DNA of 64,000 nucleotides from Zanthoxylum bungeanum (taxonomy: Eukaryota > Streptophyta > Magnoliopsida > Sapindales > Rutaceae). Of this stretch, positions 1 to 13,238 are shown in pieces (position 1 is the first letter of the stretch; each line of letters starts with the position of its first letter). The stretch lies in NCBI GenBank assembly GCA_019454045.1, contig SKCR01047773.1, forward strand, positions 58,561 to 122,560, given 5' to 3'. The position numbers and the translations under genes were made by a program. The notes beneath the pieces were generated by a model. The model was not told the DNA's origin. It was given only the letters and a program-made list of their open reading frames with translations, and searched no databases.

Positions 1-276
1 AGTCAAGGAAGGAGACACTATGTTTTTATTTTAGTCAATCTCTTCTAGATTTAAATACTTTTCTGCTTCTGTAAAGCCTTTCCCTTTCTTTGGATTTGAA
101 TGTTAAAAGGATTTGTCACACGACAATATTATATTAATAGATTTTTTTAATTGGGAAACAGGTGTCTGGTAAAATATGATGTGACAATAGGCCCAAGTTT
201 TTAAGAAGAAATCTTCCAGGTCAATCGGCAATGGCCTAGGTCATGCGAAAATGTACAAGATGATGATGTGGAGTAG

Positions 277-790
277 GGTGGCAAAACGAATCAATAAATT
301 AAATTAGTATTGAATTCTAAACGAATCGAATTAAAATATGATGGATTCATATTCGATTTGTGTATTAAACAAATCATAATATCAGGATTCATATTCGATT
401 CGTTTATTAAACGAATCGAATACAAATATTCGTTTAGTCATGATATTATTCAATAACATAATTTATCATAATTTATTTACATTAATTTTTCATAAATATA
501 TACATATGAAATATGTGATTAATATATTTACTAAAAATACCTCATCAAATATCGATAATACTGTTTTTTTTCTATGGTAATTAGTTATAATTTCTCGAAT
601 CTTAATTGAAAAAATAACAATAACTAGTAAATGATAATAATAAAATGAATCATAAACGAATAAACGAATCAGTGAGCTTAAATTCGTATTCGATTCGTTT
701 AATAAACGAATCGATCAATTTATTAAACGAATCATTTTTTCAAACCCGTATTCGTTTTAAAGCGATTCGAATCGAAGAATAAACGAATCC
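277..790. repeat. Palindrome-rich AT repeat, possible non-autonomous DNA transposon (MITE-like)
   Basis: The stretch is filled with direct and inverted copies of the octamer AACGAATC and its complement, notably at 345-425 and 675-735, where GATTCGTTTATTAAACGAATC-like palindromes occur. It begins with GGGTGGCAAAACGAATC and ends with AATAAACGAATCC, so the ends are roughly inverted. This suggests a MITE-like element, possibly hAT-derived. I see no clear target duplication and no coding capacity. A weaker cluster of related words lies at 25260-25390. Confidence 0.4.
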
Positions 791-1445
791 TAACTCAAAT
801 TGCCAACTCATAAAGTGCAGGTTCCAGGCTTCATATTTCAAAGGAATTTTTTGAAAATTAATCTTTTCATTGATTACGTAAGAAACGGAAATACATCTGC
901 TGGAAAATCCTCCAACCAGATTCCTAACAATAAATTTAGCTAATTTATGAGCTTCTACATTACATGTTTTCAGAATATGATTGATTTTGAAGGAAATTCT
1001 CTCTCGAGTCAGCTCCCAAACTTCATCAATCACCCAAGAAATATCCTTTAGACTTATATCCCTCCCTTCGACCAATCTCACCATATTTATAGAATCTGAT
1101 TCCACCATGATTGTCCCCATGCCAGTTTCAGTTGCCACCTCTAACCCAAATCTAATAGCCTCGGCTTCCACCAACTCTACATCCCCATTGAATATTACAT
1201 TGTGAGCTGCCACAACCATGATCTCAACTTTAATGTTTCGGATGATATTCCCAGCCCTGCTCTTCCAATCATTGAATCTGTTGTGGCGTCCACATTAACT
1301 TCAACCAATTCTCGGGTGGATGGGTCAATGATTGATTTGTGTCATCCTTCACCTGACCCTCTTGTCTCATGCATTTGTATCTGCATCTTTTGGAGGACTC
1401 ACTTGAAGTTACTACAAGCACACAAACGACACCAATCCCTATACC
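740..1445 (-). pseudogene. LINE relic, C-terminal RNase H domain (part A of a split LINE)
   Basis: Read on the minus strand, an open frame of 159 codons (1219 to 740) contains the plant LINE-type RNase H core: ELVEAEAIRFGLE, then VESDSINMVRLV, and later a CNVEAHKLAKF segment. The start of the same domain, NVDATTDS followed by AGLG, lies just upstream in another frame (about 1310 to 1240), so at least one frameshift separates the domain halves. Further upstream, to about 1445, is a low-complexity linker ending in a THPPENWLK-like segment typical of the spacer before this domain. The frame also runs past the domain into flanking sequence. It is a dead fragment. Its N-terminal partner is the LINE part at 23200-24120 on the same strand. 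Confidence 0.75.
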
Positions 1446-2712
1446 CAAGAGAGGGGGTGAATTAGGTAACAACCTAATATTACGGAATAAAAAAAATCTT
1501 TTTGCGCTACTAAGTTAATAGCTTTATCAATTTAGCTTAAGTTAATTTCTCAATCACAAAAATATTCCCAAATGCAAGTTAATAAATAATATGCAAATAT
1601 AAAATAGATTTGCGATAATTAAAAGAGTAAGAGTTAGATAAATTGACACCGATAATTAAAATATTCTCAATGCTTACGTCCACTCCTTCAAGTTGCGCTT
1701 GAAACTTTCCACTAAGTTGAATCCATAACTTACACCAAATATTCCGTAGCGCACTCGCAATCTAGAGTTTTATCCCATAGGGTCATTCCAAACCCTTACA
1801 CAAGAATTTTATCACTATGTTCACTCTTAAACCTTTACAATGAGTTTTGTCTTTAGGCTTACTCACAAACCTTTACAAAAATCACCATTTTGAGTATGCT
1901 CACTCACAAAGGGACTTCCCAACCAAATATTTGAAATATGAAGATTTTAAAACTCATCGGGCACTCAGAAAAGATAAGAAGATTAAGGTTGTGAGTTTCC
2001 AACTCAAGTATTCGAAGCTCACTAAATGTATATGAAGGTGAGGCGTGTGAGCTTTGATTATGATGAGAGTGTATGACGAAGAAGGTTTAGGTTACTCTCA
2101 AATTTTTTTGCCTTAGAGAAAATTTTATGAAGGTGTAAGAAAATGACAAAAATGAAATTGAAGCTCAATATATAGAGAATGTGAGAAACTACCCCAACTC
2201 TCTATCTGAGACCGGTATGCCAGTCTAAGGGGCCGGTAAGCCGATCCTGCAAATGTAACAGCTATATTACCGTTGAAGGTTAAAACGTACATACCGGTTT
2301 ACTGACCCATATGAAGACCGCTATGTCGATTAGCTCACCGGTATGGGGACTGGTCTGATCCGTCCCGGTTCTAGTAGCTATACAAACTCTAGCTGACTGG
2401 TATGAGAGACCGGTAATGAGTAGCTCGGTTCCAGAGAGCATGCAAATCTGTCCAAGGCAGAGCAGAGACACCAGAATGCCAGTGTGAGGGGACCGGTATG
2501 CCAGTCTCAGTGCAAAAACACATGATTTGAAGATTTAAAATATTTTACTTTGACCATAATGCATCTAAATGAATGTGCATGAATCCTATAAGCTTAAAGT
2601 ACTTATATTATAGACTCACTTACAATGAGATCCCTAAGTTATAGACTACATTAGATATTCTCATTTGGTAATTGAGTCTTCACATCTATTATGCTCTTTA
2701 CAATCAATTTCC
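1446..2712. repeat. Module X, left copy (uncharacterised repeat)
   Basis: The segment starts with AAGAGAGGGGGTGAATTAGG, a wording often seen in plant repeats, and contains a stretch (2200-2520) with many variants of ACCGGTATGCCAGTCT. Its last 350 bases (about 2360-2700) are clearly similar to 22822-23170, including AATGAATGTGCATGAAT and CTCACTTACAATGAGATCCC. No coding potential is evident. It abuts the left end of LARD-2 at 2713. It could be an LTR of an older element whose other LTR is the right copy, but I cannot define its ends. Confidence 0.5.
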
Positions 2713-3521
2713 TGTTGGGGCAGTTGTGAAACCCCTAGGATCGGATCGGTGTCCCGCGCAGCGGAAGTGAGTCTAACCCAAGGATATCATGGATATGTGT
2801 ATTTTAAAATATTTTAATGAAAACTAAATTTCGATACGGGTATGTAGGAAAAAACGGGGACCAAATCGGAGTCCAGAAACTCTGGAACGGAGAAAATGAA
2901 GTTTTAGTGTTTATCAGCTCTCAGAATCGCGACGCGGACTCTTGGGAGTCGAGACTCTCCAAAGTGCGAGAAAAACTGCGAGGGCTGAACGTCTCGGCTT
3001 CGCGACGTGAAAGAGTGAGAGTCACGATGCTCCTAGGTCTGATGCGCGGTGTCGCAACACTGGAAAGCCATTGTCGTGATGCTCCCCTAGGCAGTGGGCA
3101 ATTTCAACCTTCAAATTAATCCTAAACACTTTTAATTTTCTCCTATCATTTCAATACACCTTAAAACTAATTTCAACATCAAAACCAACCACAACATATG
3201 TTATACAACTAACATACATGTATTATAAATATATATATATATGTGTATGTATTTGTCTGAATCAAACACAAACCAATTTAGAATCCCACTATGAATGTCT
3301 CATGAACAATTCTAATTCACCCAAAGGTGGTCAAATGATTCTAGAATGGTAGCCAAAGCTCTAAACTTTAATATAGAGTTCCAAACTCTTATTAATTGTT
3401 CCATGTCCAACATGAACATATTTGACCTAATTAACAAGCATATTGTGTTTATAATTCCAAAATATCCTAACACAATTTATTAGCCTTATTTCAACTCTAA
3501 GCTATGTAATCATGCATCCAA
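2713..3521 (-). repeat. LARD-2 3' LTR, outer portion (left of the LARD-1 insertion)
   Basis: It begins with TGTTGGGG at 2713, a canonical LTR terminus, and runs to the TCCAA duplication at 3517-3521 where LARD-1 is inserted. Sequence continuity resumes at 13239. A 100-codon open frame at 2817-3119 shows no family resemblance and is not considered a gene. Confidence 0.45.
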
Positions 3522-5756
3522 TGTCGGGGTTTTGGGCAAAATATCCGGGTTACGCAGCAGAATGCGGGAAAATCAAATTTTCCAATTTCTTTAATTTTTC
3601 TTGAGTACTTAAAATAAACTTATTTATTTTAATCACTCAATACTCAAAAATAGAAATTTTAACCTAGAAATCATAATTTCAATAAATTACTATACAACTC
3701 CAAAACTTTCCATTTTAATCATTTTAGTCTGAAGTTGTTCAAAACAAGCTTATGTTATTTCCAATCACAACCAAAATGATTTGTACTCAAATATACATTA
3801 AAAACAGAATTCTGAAATTTTTTTCCAGATTTTTCAGTAATTACAGAAATGCCCAAAAACTTTACATTTTGATCATTTTAGTCCTAATTTGTCAAATACA
3901 CAATTAGGTGATTCCAAATCACTACCAAAATGATTTATACATGTCTTATACATGAAAAAACAAATTGAAATTCAAGAAAACAATTTTCCCTAAATTTCCG
4001 AGAGGTCCCTTAAGTTTCCAAGAATTGCACTTTAGTCCAAATTGGTTCAAAACCATTCAAGATCAAGTCCAATCAACACCAAAATTAATATGCATCATAT
4101 ATACATCATTAATTAACATATCTAAGAAAAGCCCCAAATTTGGAATGGTTTATGAACCCTAATTTTATAATTTCCATAAATTGACAAATTAACACCAAAT
4201 TAATTCAATTCAACACTTTAATTCAATTCTTACCACACCAAAACTAGTCTCACCATCATGAAACAATTCAAAAACAATTCTAGGTCATTTATGAGTGGCT
4301 AAGTAACTCTAAAATGGCAACTCACCATCAAATGGCAAAAAGAATACAAATAAACTAATTTTATGCATTCTTTATACATATATATGCTTCCATCTTTCTA
4401 TCAAGTTCCCAACCATCAAAATACATCCAAAAAAAAAAAGTAGAGAAGAAACTAAGCTACACATATTGAAGCCTAGTATGATAGAAACAATTTTCATGAA
4501 GAAGAAAGTAAGAAAAACTTATTAAAATCTTTGATTTTCCAAGCTTTCTCTTCTTTCTCTCATTTTTCTCTCTATCCTTCTTTTTATTTTGATTTTTAGG
4601 GTTCTTGAATGAATGAAACAAAAAAGAAAAAGAAGGCTTATATAATTCCTTGTTGTGGCCGAAAATGGAGAATTAATATTAGCCAAGTATTTTCCTATAT
4701 TTGTTTCAATAATAATTGGAAAATTATAGATATATATCATTTAACCATTAAATAAAATCTACAAATGTGCCAATCAAATTAAACCATTTAATCAAATCAA
4801 AATTGTCCATTTAATCCAATTAAAAAGTGCCATTTATCTTACTTTAATAAAGTAAAAGATATTTATCATTTAATTAATTTAATTATTCAACATTTGAATA
4901 ATCAAATAATTAAATACAAATATCTTAAATATATGTATTATATTTACATTAATAATCAAAATACATATATTAATTATAATATCAAATATCAAAATTTGAC
5001 ATTTAATAAATGGCCGAAAGATCTCAAACACATGTATTATCGTTTAACCGTTAAACAACTTATAAATAATCAGTATTATTTATAAAAGTTGTCATAGTGC
5101 TCTACGAGTATATTTCAGTAGTGAGACTCTCTAGGTTCAGGCATATCCGTTACAGAATCTAATTTCGTGTCCATAATATACCCATCCGTAAATTACGACG
5201 AACATAGATAAACTCTCTGAACCATACGGGTCAAGATCACTGCATACGTATAATCCATCCGTCACAGATATTAAGATTATCCCATAGATTTAGATAAATA
5301 CATCAAATCTCTATATGTATAATCACGTCGATGATTCTATTAGCAATCTCTTAATAACACTTAGAACTTACTTCTACAGTGTACCACAGGCCCATGGATT
5401 TAACAGATTGCTAATTGCACATTGAATACCTATGCTTTGTACACATAACTGACGGATCATATCTTGATACACACATGATATCATGAGGATCAGTCCACAC
5501 CCAATGAATAGGCGGAGGTCAGATCTAAATAGATTGGTGACGTAACTGCCATCAAAGTGTGGAGGATACCTCATACATCCACAGTGGTATCTCAAGTCGA
5601 ATGACCACTATGCTCACTTGACAAGAGAAGATTTCTATTGATGTTGGTGTACCATCTATTAGGAAATCTTCAGTGAGTCGTTCAGTGTTTATCAAATATA
5701 AACACCTACACGTCTATACGAGTCTCCCTAGACTCCTAGTTCATTGGGATAAACCA
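3522..5756 (-). repeat. LARD-1 3' LTR (left copy), right end deleted
   Basis: It matches 8735-10831 closely. It has an extra segment of about 125 bases near 5245-5370 that the right copy lacks. Similarity stops at the shared word GGGATAAACCA (5756 and 10831). The right copy continues for about 365 more LTR bases outside the solo LTR insertion, so the U3 end and polypurine tract of this copy appear deleted. A TATA-like TTATATAA on the minus strand near 4638-4646 is followed by a pyrimidine-rich leader, consistent with the transcription start region. Confidence 0.7.
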
Positions 5757-8714
5757 ATGGTTGCAGACTATATTCTCTATGAATAAGAAACTTGTTCTTA
5801 ATATCTCAAAGATAACAAAAAACATGTTTCAGACACATCCTATGGTCTATAGCGTATCAAAATAGTTCGTAACAATTACGATTAAATTGATTTCTTTTAG
5901 TCGTATATAATATAGTATTCATTATGCCATCATCATATGATGCATAAGATTGTTTAAACATTCTAATCAATTTTTCTTTCGAGTAAGGAATCATCATTTA
6001 CGAAAGATGAATACAATATACAAGAGATACACTAACTGTCAAACAGTTATACTAACTGTCATACATATAGTCTTGTTGTGTCCTATATTAGATCATATCT
6101 AATGTACGACTAATGAGAGCATCTCACAAGTCTCTTAGTTTTATATTATATATCAAACTTTATATCAAACATAATAGAGACTACTCTCACTGCTTTCACG
6201 GAGAAAAGAAGACTTAGGTAAATATTTTACCTTATAAACATCTCATTATTACATTAATAATGATAATGTCGTTAGAATATACAATACTAGAAAGAAATTT
6301 GTACGCTCCCACTGACCCTACTAACATATATGTATTTTCTATGCTTTGATAAAATCAGACAATTTGACTGTTATCAAAATTAGAAAACATAGATTTCCGG
6401 AAAGCTTATCTGAGTCTACAATAGGCTCTATAAGCTAGTATATCAATCTGTGATCTTAGCAGAATACAAACTTCAGGGCCATTCTAGAATGAATTCTTCA
6501 AACAAAGAAATCACAATGGATCTCTTATTCGAAGAAAACATTCAGGAACGCCATTTTGCATTCTTTAGCCAAAATATATAGTTTAATATCAACATTAACC
6601 AACAGATTTTTAATTGTTCAATCAATACGACTCGAGACAAGTTTCCTTAGAATCTATGATAAATTAATGAGTATAACCTTTCTCATTGTCATACTATAAA
6701 GGTCAAACCTTTACTAAGCTCACTTTGCTTTTGTTGCGCAAATAATTTTCAAATTTTATGAGCGATTCACAATGAAAACGCAATCAAGTTCAAAACTTGA
6801 TAGTAGTGAGCTATGAACAATCTTAGATCTATGGTCTAATCTAACTTCCGGAATCGATATCAAATATCGCTCTCACTATAAGTTATAGGATAATTTTATT
6901 CGATAAGAAAACATCAGAAGCATTAAGTATCAAATACTTTATAAATGATTATGACATCCTATTTGGACTTATATGGAAGCTGTCTAATGGTCTTTCATAT
7001 TATAAATTATGTAGTTCCATTTATAGTTTATCGCTCTCACATTTAACTTCAATAAGTCAAGTCTTTTCTACAATCGTTAACATTTAATGTTACACACCAA
7101 ATAATAAAACATTTTTATTATTAGTTCACTAAATCCGTGGTCTAATGACGATCATTGGTTAAGTGAGATTTAATCACTTCCTAAATACAATATTCATTAA
7201 ATGGATAAGGATATGTGGTGTGATCTCATATCAGACCATCCTTTACCATACAAAATAAACATATAATGTTTATGTGATAAAATCTCATAAAGCACTGTTC
7301 TAAGTTATATAGTTAACTGAATATTTTCTTAGTGTTTATCTCTACATCAATGACACTACTAGTCATTTTAAAATATGTAATAACTGTTTATAAAGAACAA
7401 GTAACTATCCAATAGTCACAAGTTCTGATATCAAATATCAAAACAATTATTAAACAATATTTTAAATAACTATACGGGAGATCTGGTATCCAATACCTAC
7501 AGTTGTCGTATTGTGGGAATCGATATTCTTTACAGACAACTATACGCATCTCCTTTCTTTAGCTTTATTATTTGCTTTCAACCATTCATAACAATTACAA
7601 ATAATTGATCAGCAAATTATGTCAGACATATGACCTCTAAAGGTCACTAAAGTCAAGAAACGTCATTATCAGATAAACAAATACCTAATTGAGTTTTCTT
7701 AATGCCAGAAAAGAATCTCGAGAGATGAACTAATTCACGTCAATTCTTACTGCAAAAGAAACTATTCTCTCCAGACTATTATATCCTAAACCGGATATCT
7801 ATTTAGATTACATATTGTGACTTAGAAACTAAGTCACTAGCCATCTTGATTTTTCAAGAAAACTGGAACAACAGTTCCCGATGGTTTCAACTAATCTAAT
7901 AATATCCAAGCCTACTCTAAATCTAGAACCTATTCTAGAAATCTTTAACCATAAGGAAAGTCAGAAAATATATACAAATAATATGCATGCAGTGGATTAG
8001 AAGTTTTAATTCTATCAACACAATAGAATAAATGAAACATAAGTAGCAATTTTCATAATATTACACACGGCTTTAGTTATGAAATTTTAAACCAAGTAGT
8101 GTCTCCCACTATTTTACGTAATACCGTAATCCCCAATGGAAAACGGGAATTCAATGATTAAGTTGAATTCCATAGTGAGAGGTGGACCCCATGAATATAT
8201 TTCGACTCACAGCTTTGACATGTTCTCGCCTACGTATATTCATTGTCAATCACTCACTAGTGACTCATAGGTTCCGGTTCTGGTCGTTTCTTGTTGTGAC
8301 AGCTTTGACACGTTCACAAGGAGACGTACCAAGATTAAACTTGTCAATGATAAATTCAAGATACTTGCGTAGTCTTGACAGCTGTGGCATGTTCAGGATT
8401 TCTGCTTTCGCTTGAATTTATATAGTATCACATATACATCCGGTATGGATAAATTTCTATCAACTACACCCTCACTGCTCTGGCACTTTCTCGGATGCAG
8501 TCATAGAACAGATATCCAAAAATCGTATTGACAAGACGGACCAAGAAATATGCATCCAATATATATTACTTTAAAACCTTATTAATTAGTGATTTTCCGC
8601 AAAGATGTTACGCATTTAGTTTAATCAAATTAAATAAATACAAGCATGTATAAAGTAAGAACATAATTAAACATTGAATTTAAAGACATATTCATATCAT
8701 GTGTTTAGGTTCAG
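5757..8714 (-). other. LARD-1 internal region, non-coding
   Basis: About 3 kb between the LTRs with no open frame resembling gag or pol in any frame. GCTCCCACTGACCCT near 6306-6320 corresponds to GCTCCCACTAACCCT near 15774 in LARD-2, so the two internal regions are related. Near the primer site it carries four spaced copies of a CAGCTTTGACATGTTC-like motif (8209-8490). Confidence 0.6.
8209..8490. repeat. Spaced short motif array in LARD-1 internal region
   Basis: Four variants of CAGCTTTGACATGTTC occur at about 8211, 8300, 8379 and 8470, spaced 79-91 bases apart, in otherwise non-repetitive sequence. LARD-2 and LARD-3 carry a different motif at a comparable spacing. Confidence 0.5.
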
Positions 8715-8730
8715 ACCTGCTCTGATACCA
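8715..8730 (-). other. LARD-1 primer binding site (tRNA-iMet type)
   Basis: On the minus strand the sequence is TGGTATCAGAGCAGGT, four bases after the LTR end. This is the standard plant initiator-Met primer site and fixes the element's orientation. Confidence 0.85.
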
Positions 8731-8734
8731 TTCT

Positions 8735-11700
8735 TGTTGGGATTTTGGGCAAAATATCCGGGTTACGCAGAGGAATGCGGGAATATCATATTTTCCCATT
8801 TCTTTATTTTTTATTGGGTAATTAAAATAAAATTATTTATTTTAATCACTCAATACTCAAAAATAGAAACTTTAACCCAGAAATCATAATTTCAGTAAAT
8901 TACTATACAACCCCAAAACTTTCCATTTTAATCATTTTAGTCCTAAGTTGTTCAAAACAAGCATATGTGATTTCCAATCACAACCAAAATGATTTTTACA
9001 TCAAATATACATTAAAAACAGAATTCTGAAAAATTTTCCAGATTTTTCAGTAATTACGGAAATGCCCCAAAACTTTACATTTTGATCTTTTTAGTCCTAA
9101 TTTGTCAAATACACAATTAGGTGATTCCAAATCACTACCAAAATGATTTATACATGTCTTATACATGAAAAAACAAATTGAAATTCAAGAAAACAATTTT
9201 CCCTAAATTTCCGAGAGGTCCCTTATGTTTTCAAGAATTGCACTTTAGACCAAATTGGTTCAAAACCATTCAAGATCAAGTCCAATCAACACCAAAATTA
9301 ATATGCATCATATATACATCATTAATTAACATATATAAGAAAATCCCCAAATTTGGAGTGGGTTATGAACCATAATTTTATAATTTCCATAAATTGACAA
9401 ATTAACACCAAATTAATTAAATTCAACACTTTAATTCAATTCTTACCACACCAAAACTAGTCTCACCATCACGAAACAATTCAAGAACAATTATAGGTCA
9501 TTTATGAGTGGCTAAGTAACTCTAGAATGGCAACTCACCATCAAATGGCAAAAAGAATACAAATAAACTAATTTTATGCATTCTTTATACATATACATGC
9601 TTTCATCTTTATATCAAGTTCCCAACCATCAAAATACATCCAAAAAAAATTAGAGAAGAAATTAAGCTACACATATTGAAGCCTAGTATGATAGAAATAA
9701 TTTTCATGAAGAAGAAAGTAAGAAAAACTTATAAAAATCTTTGATTTTCCAAGCTTTCTCTCCTTTTTCTCTCTATCCTTCTTTGTATTTTGATTTTTAG
9801 GGTTCTTGAATGAATGAAACAAAAAAGAAAAAGAAGGCTTATATAATTCCTTTTTGTGGCCGAAAATGGAGAATTAATATTAGCCAAGTATTTTCCTATT
9901 TTTGTTTCAATAATAATTGGAAAATTATAGATATATATCATTTAACCATTAAATAAAATCTACAAATGTGCCAATCAAATTAAACCATTTAATCAAATCA
10001 AAATTGTCCATTTAATCCAATTAAAAAGTGCCATTTATCTTACTTTAATAAGGTAAAAGATATTTATCATTTAATTAATTTAATTATTCAACATTTGAAT
10101 AATCAAATAATTAAATACAAATATCTTAAATATATGTATTATATTTACATTAAATAATCAAAATACATATATTAATTATAAATATCAAATATCAAAATTT
10201 GACATTTAATAAATGGCCGAAAGATCCCAAACGCATGTATTATCGTTTAACTGTTAAACGACTTATAAATAATCAGTATTATTTATAAAAGTTGCCCTAG
10301 TGCTCTATGAGTATATTTTATTAGTGAGACTCTATAGGTTCAGACATATCCGTCACGAAATCTAATTTCGTGTCCATAATATACCCACCCGTAAATTACG
10401 ACGAACACGGATAAACTCTCTGAACCATACAGGTCAAGATCACTGCATACTACAGTGTACCACGGGCCCATGGATTTAACATATTGCTAATTGCACATTG
10501 AATACCTATGCTCTGTACACAGAACTGACGGATCATATCTTGATACGCACACGATATCATGAGGATCAGTCCACACCCAACGAACAGGCAGAGGTCTGAT
10601 CTAAATAGATCGGTGACGTGACTGCCATCAAAGTCTGGAGGATACCTCATACATCCACAGTGGTATCTCAAGTAGAATGATCACTATGCTATTTGACCCG
10701 AGAAGATTCCTATTGACATTTGTGTACCATCTATTACGAAATCTTCAGTGAGTCGTTCAGTGTTTATCCAATAAAAAGACCTACACGTCTATACGAGTCT
10801 CCCCAAACTCATGGTTCATTGGGATAAACCATTAGACTAAGTCTCGATAAACGATGTGTACTGATCTCATCGGATTTTACTAACCGACATGTGTTAGTAA
10901 ATCTTGACCATGAACTTTATTTGATAATATACCTTTAGTAGTGACACTTCCCAATGTAAATTACAAACTACTTTGTAAATATGCACTACATTATATATTA
11001 TCTGGTCTTTGTCTATTATATACATATCACTAATGTTGGAGATTCTAAGGGTCCCAAGGATCACAAATCAAGCATGAACATGTGTGAATACCATCGAGGA
11101 AGTCGCAGAATACTTACATCGATCGGTTGAGCGACGCGGAGGCAACAAAAACGAAATTCTGCCCTATGTGAACTGCGGCAGTGGCAGTGAATTTTTTCAC
11201 TATTTTGGCGTCCATTGATGTCTTTCGTCGAGCTCTAAGTTTCGTCGAATGGTTTCCGGCTCATGGGTGGACTTCCCTATCACATTCGCATGTCTCTCGG
11301 AGTACTAGCTCTCTTGATTTTGCCACAAAATCAAGCACTTTGGCTTCCCATTTTCCTCTTGAAGACTTGGCAGTGAGCTACCAAGAACAACAGAAAATAC
11401 AGCCCATTTGGGCGAGAAAAGAGAGAATGGAGAGAGAGAGAAGAGTTGTGTGTGTTATTTATATTTTTTGTAATTGATTTTACAAATCAAATACACAAAA
11501 TTTGGTTTCAAAAGTCAAGGCAATTAACGCCCACAAATGCCAACCACACACATCACTCAATCACATCAATCACAAGTTGTCAAGTCACATCACTCAAAGT
11601 GACAGGTGATTTGACGCTTGATGCGACTAGCGATTTGACACTTGATTTGACGTGCCGCACTCGAATTCGAAATGCGATTGCGCTCACAAATAATCTCGGG

Positions 11701-13233
11701 CTCGGGTTCGCTAATTTCAAATTAACGAATTTTCCGTTGCGTCGTAATTAAATGATTACGCCTAGCGAAATCACTATTCATGTCGCTAACGAATTAATTC
11801 TAAATTAACTCGTTCGCCCGAATTAAAATCTAACTTTAATTCCGCGTCGAAATCCATTTCGTTTAATATATCAAATATATTAATTTATCGATTAATTCCA
11901 AATTAATCGTTATCTCTCTTTAAATGATATTTTATCACAGATAAAATATCTCCGCAATTAATCCCAGATTAATTTTCTCTCTCATCTAATTAATCCCAAA
12001 TTAATAAAAGTGCGAGTCATACGTCATCGGTGAATCTTTGGGAAGCGACCCATGAGATCCCCGGATATGTTGGCAGTAAATTCGATCGTCGGACTATCCG
12101 GACACGTAAGTACCTCGTACTACGTGTTTATACCGAATTACAAGACAAGGTTGGCTTCTAGCAAAGCGCCATGCCTCCCCAATTCTCCGGAAATATCCTT
12201 ACAGGAATAAAGGATCTGTATCAGGCTTAGTATACGTAGTATTGCGTATTTCTGTCCAGTATCGGATGATCACATGTGAGGCCTGGGGCTGGTACAGTGT
12301 CTGCCCGGTACGAAGCATATATCGGATAACGAGCAACTAGTCTCTTTAAAATCGGATAATCATGACCAAGTCATATTATCCCGACGTTTGCAACCTTATT
12401 TAGAGAACCAGTTCTGTATCCCTGCGCGATCATCAACTCCATATGACTGGAGTGACACTTCCATCTTGACATCACACCCAACACACTACGATTCTCAATA
12501 TACCCAGCATTGGCGTTCACAGAACCTGTTAAAGCCCTGGACGACCTCAACCAAAGTATATTGATTGTCGCAAGTATTAACGGTGCAAGTCTCAGGTTAA
12601 GACCAAATACACCTACCCTGATTTCGGATTTCCATAGACACATAGTCATACTACCAATGGAATTCCGATGGGTCTTATCGAGAGCGAAACTGTTTCCCGT
12701 ACCATCGGTGAAACAACAACCTCCTATTACACTTGCATGAGTATCATATACCCAAATATATGAGAGCTATGCTGTTGTGCCCTCACAACGCGCACAAGTG
12801 TAATACTAGTCTTTTATGCATTCATCGATGTCCAATCTCGATAATGCTCTGACTAGGGATATTTAATGATTTATCCTTCGTGGATTGATACTATCTCATA
12901 TCATTCTCAATCCAGGAACAAATCACATGGACCTCCTATCATTTATATATCTTGGTGATCTAATCACAAATGATAAGAGTGCAATCTCCTTTGTCACATA
13001 GTTAATTTGTACAACAACACTATGATCTGTACAAATAGTGACGCTATGGGTTATAATTGTCCAACAACTAAATCATATTTAGTTTCAATCTAATCGTAAT
13101 TAGATCGAATATGTATATAAAAGCAAGAAGTATTACCATAAATAAGTAATATCACGGAAAAAAGAAATTGTTCGTATTCATGAATCAGATATGAATACGA
13201 TTCGGATTGGCACTCCGAGCACCAACCCTAACA
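8735..13233 (-). repeat. LARD-1 5' LTR (right copy), interrupted by a solo LTR
   Basis: It starts TGTTGGGATTTTGGG and ends CCCTAACA. Without the inserted solo LTR and its extra duplication (11034-13071) it is about 2.46 kb. The segment 10540-10760 resembles 14220-14440 in the LARD-2 left LTR, so the families share LTR modules. Confidence 0.7.
11034..13066 (-). repeat. Solo LTR of the LARD-2/LARD-3 family with ACTAA target duplication
   Basis: It starts TGTTGGAGATTC and ends AATTGTCCAACA, flanked on both sides by ACTAA (11029-11033 and 13067-13071). It is 2033 bases and matches the LARD-2 5' LTR (20716-22821) along its length, and the LARD-3 LTR in reverse orientation. The precise duplication shows a complete insertion that later collapsed to one LTR. 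Open frames inside it, for example at 12371-12740, are incidental. Confidence 0.85.
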
Positions 13234-13238
13234 TCCAA

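Larger units (their letters stand above)
3522..13233 (-). mobile_element. LARD-1: second large non-coding LTR retrotransposon, minus strand
   Basis: Two long direct repeats, starting TGTCGGGG at 3522 and TGTTGGGA at 8735, share an almost identical 2 kb. Just left of the second is CTCTGATACCA, the complement of a TGGTATCAGAGCAGGT primer site (8715-8730), so the element is transcribed from the minus strand. The right LTR ends CCCTAACA at 13233 and is followed by TCCAA (13234-13238). The same five bases precede the element at 3517-3521, which gives a target duplication. The internal region (about 5757-8714) has no coding frames. The solo LTR at 11034-13066 is inserted in its right LTR. Confidence 0.75.

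Noticed and set aside
2817..3119. 100-codon frame, locally GC-rich, near the LARD-2 left LTR
   Set aside because: It has no recognisable domain and sits within an LTR. The base composition alone is weak evidence.
8715..8734. tRNA-like sequence TGGTATCAGAGC considered as a tRNA gene fragment (also at 20704 and 60369)
   Set aside because: Only the 3'-end complement of tRNA-iMet is present, next to LTR ends. These are primer binding sites, not tRNA genes.
12371..12740. Open frames of 76-92 codons, with relatives at 14458-14701 and 22142-22495
   Set aside because: They recur because they lie in homologous LTRs. They occur on both strands at the same place and show no domain, so DNA similarity is the simpler explanation.
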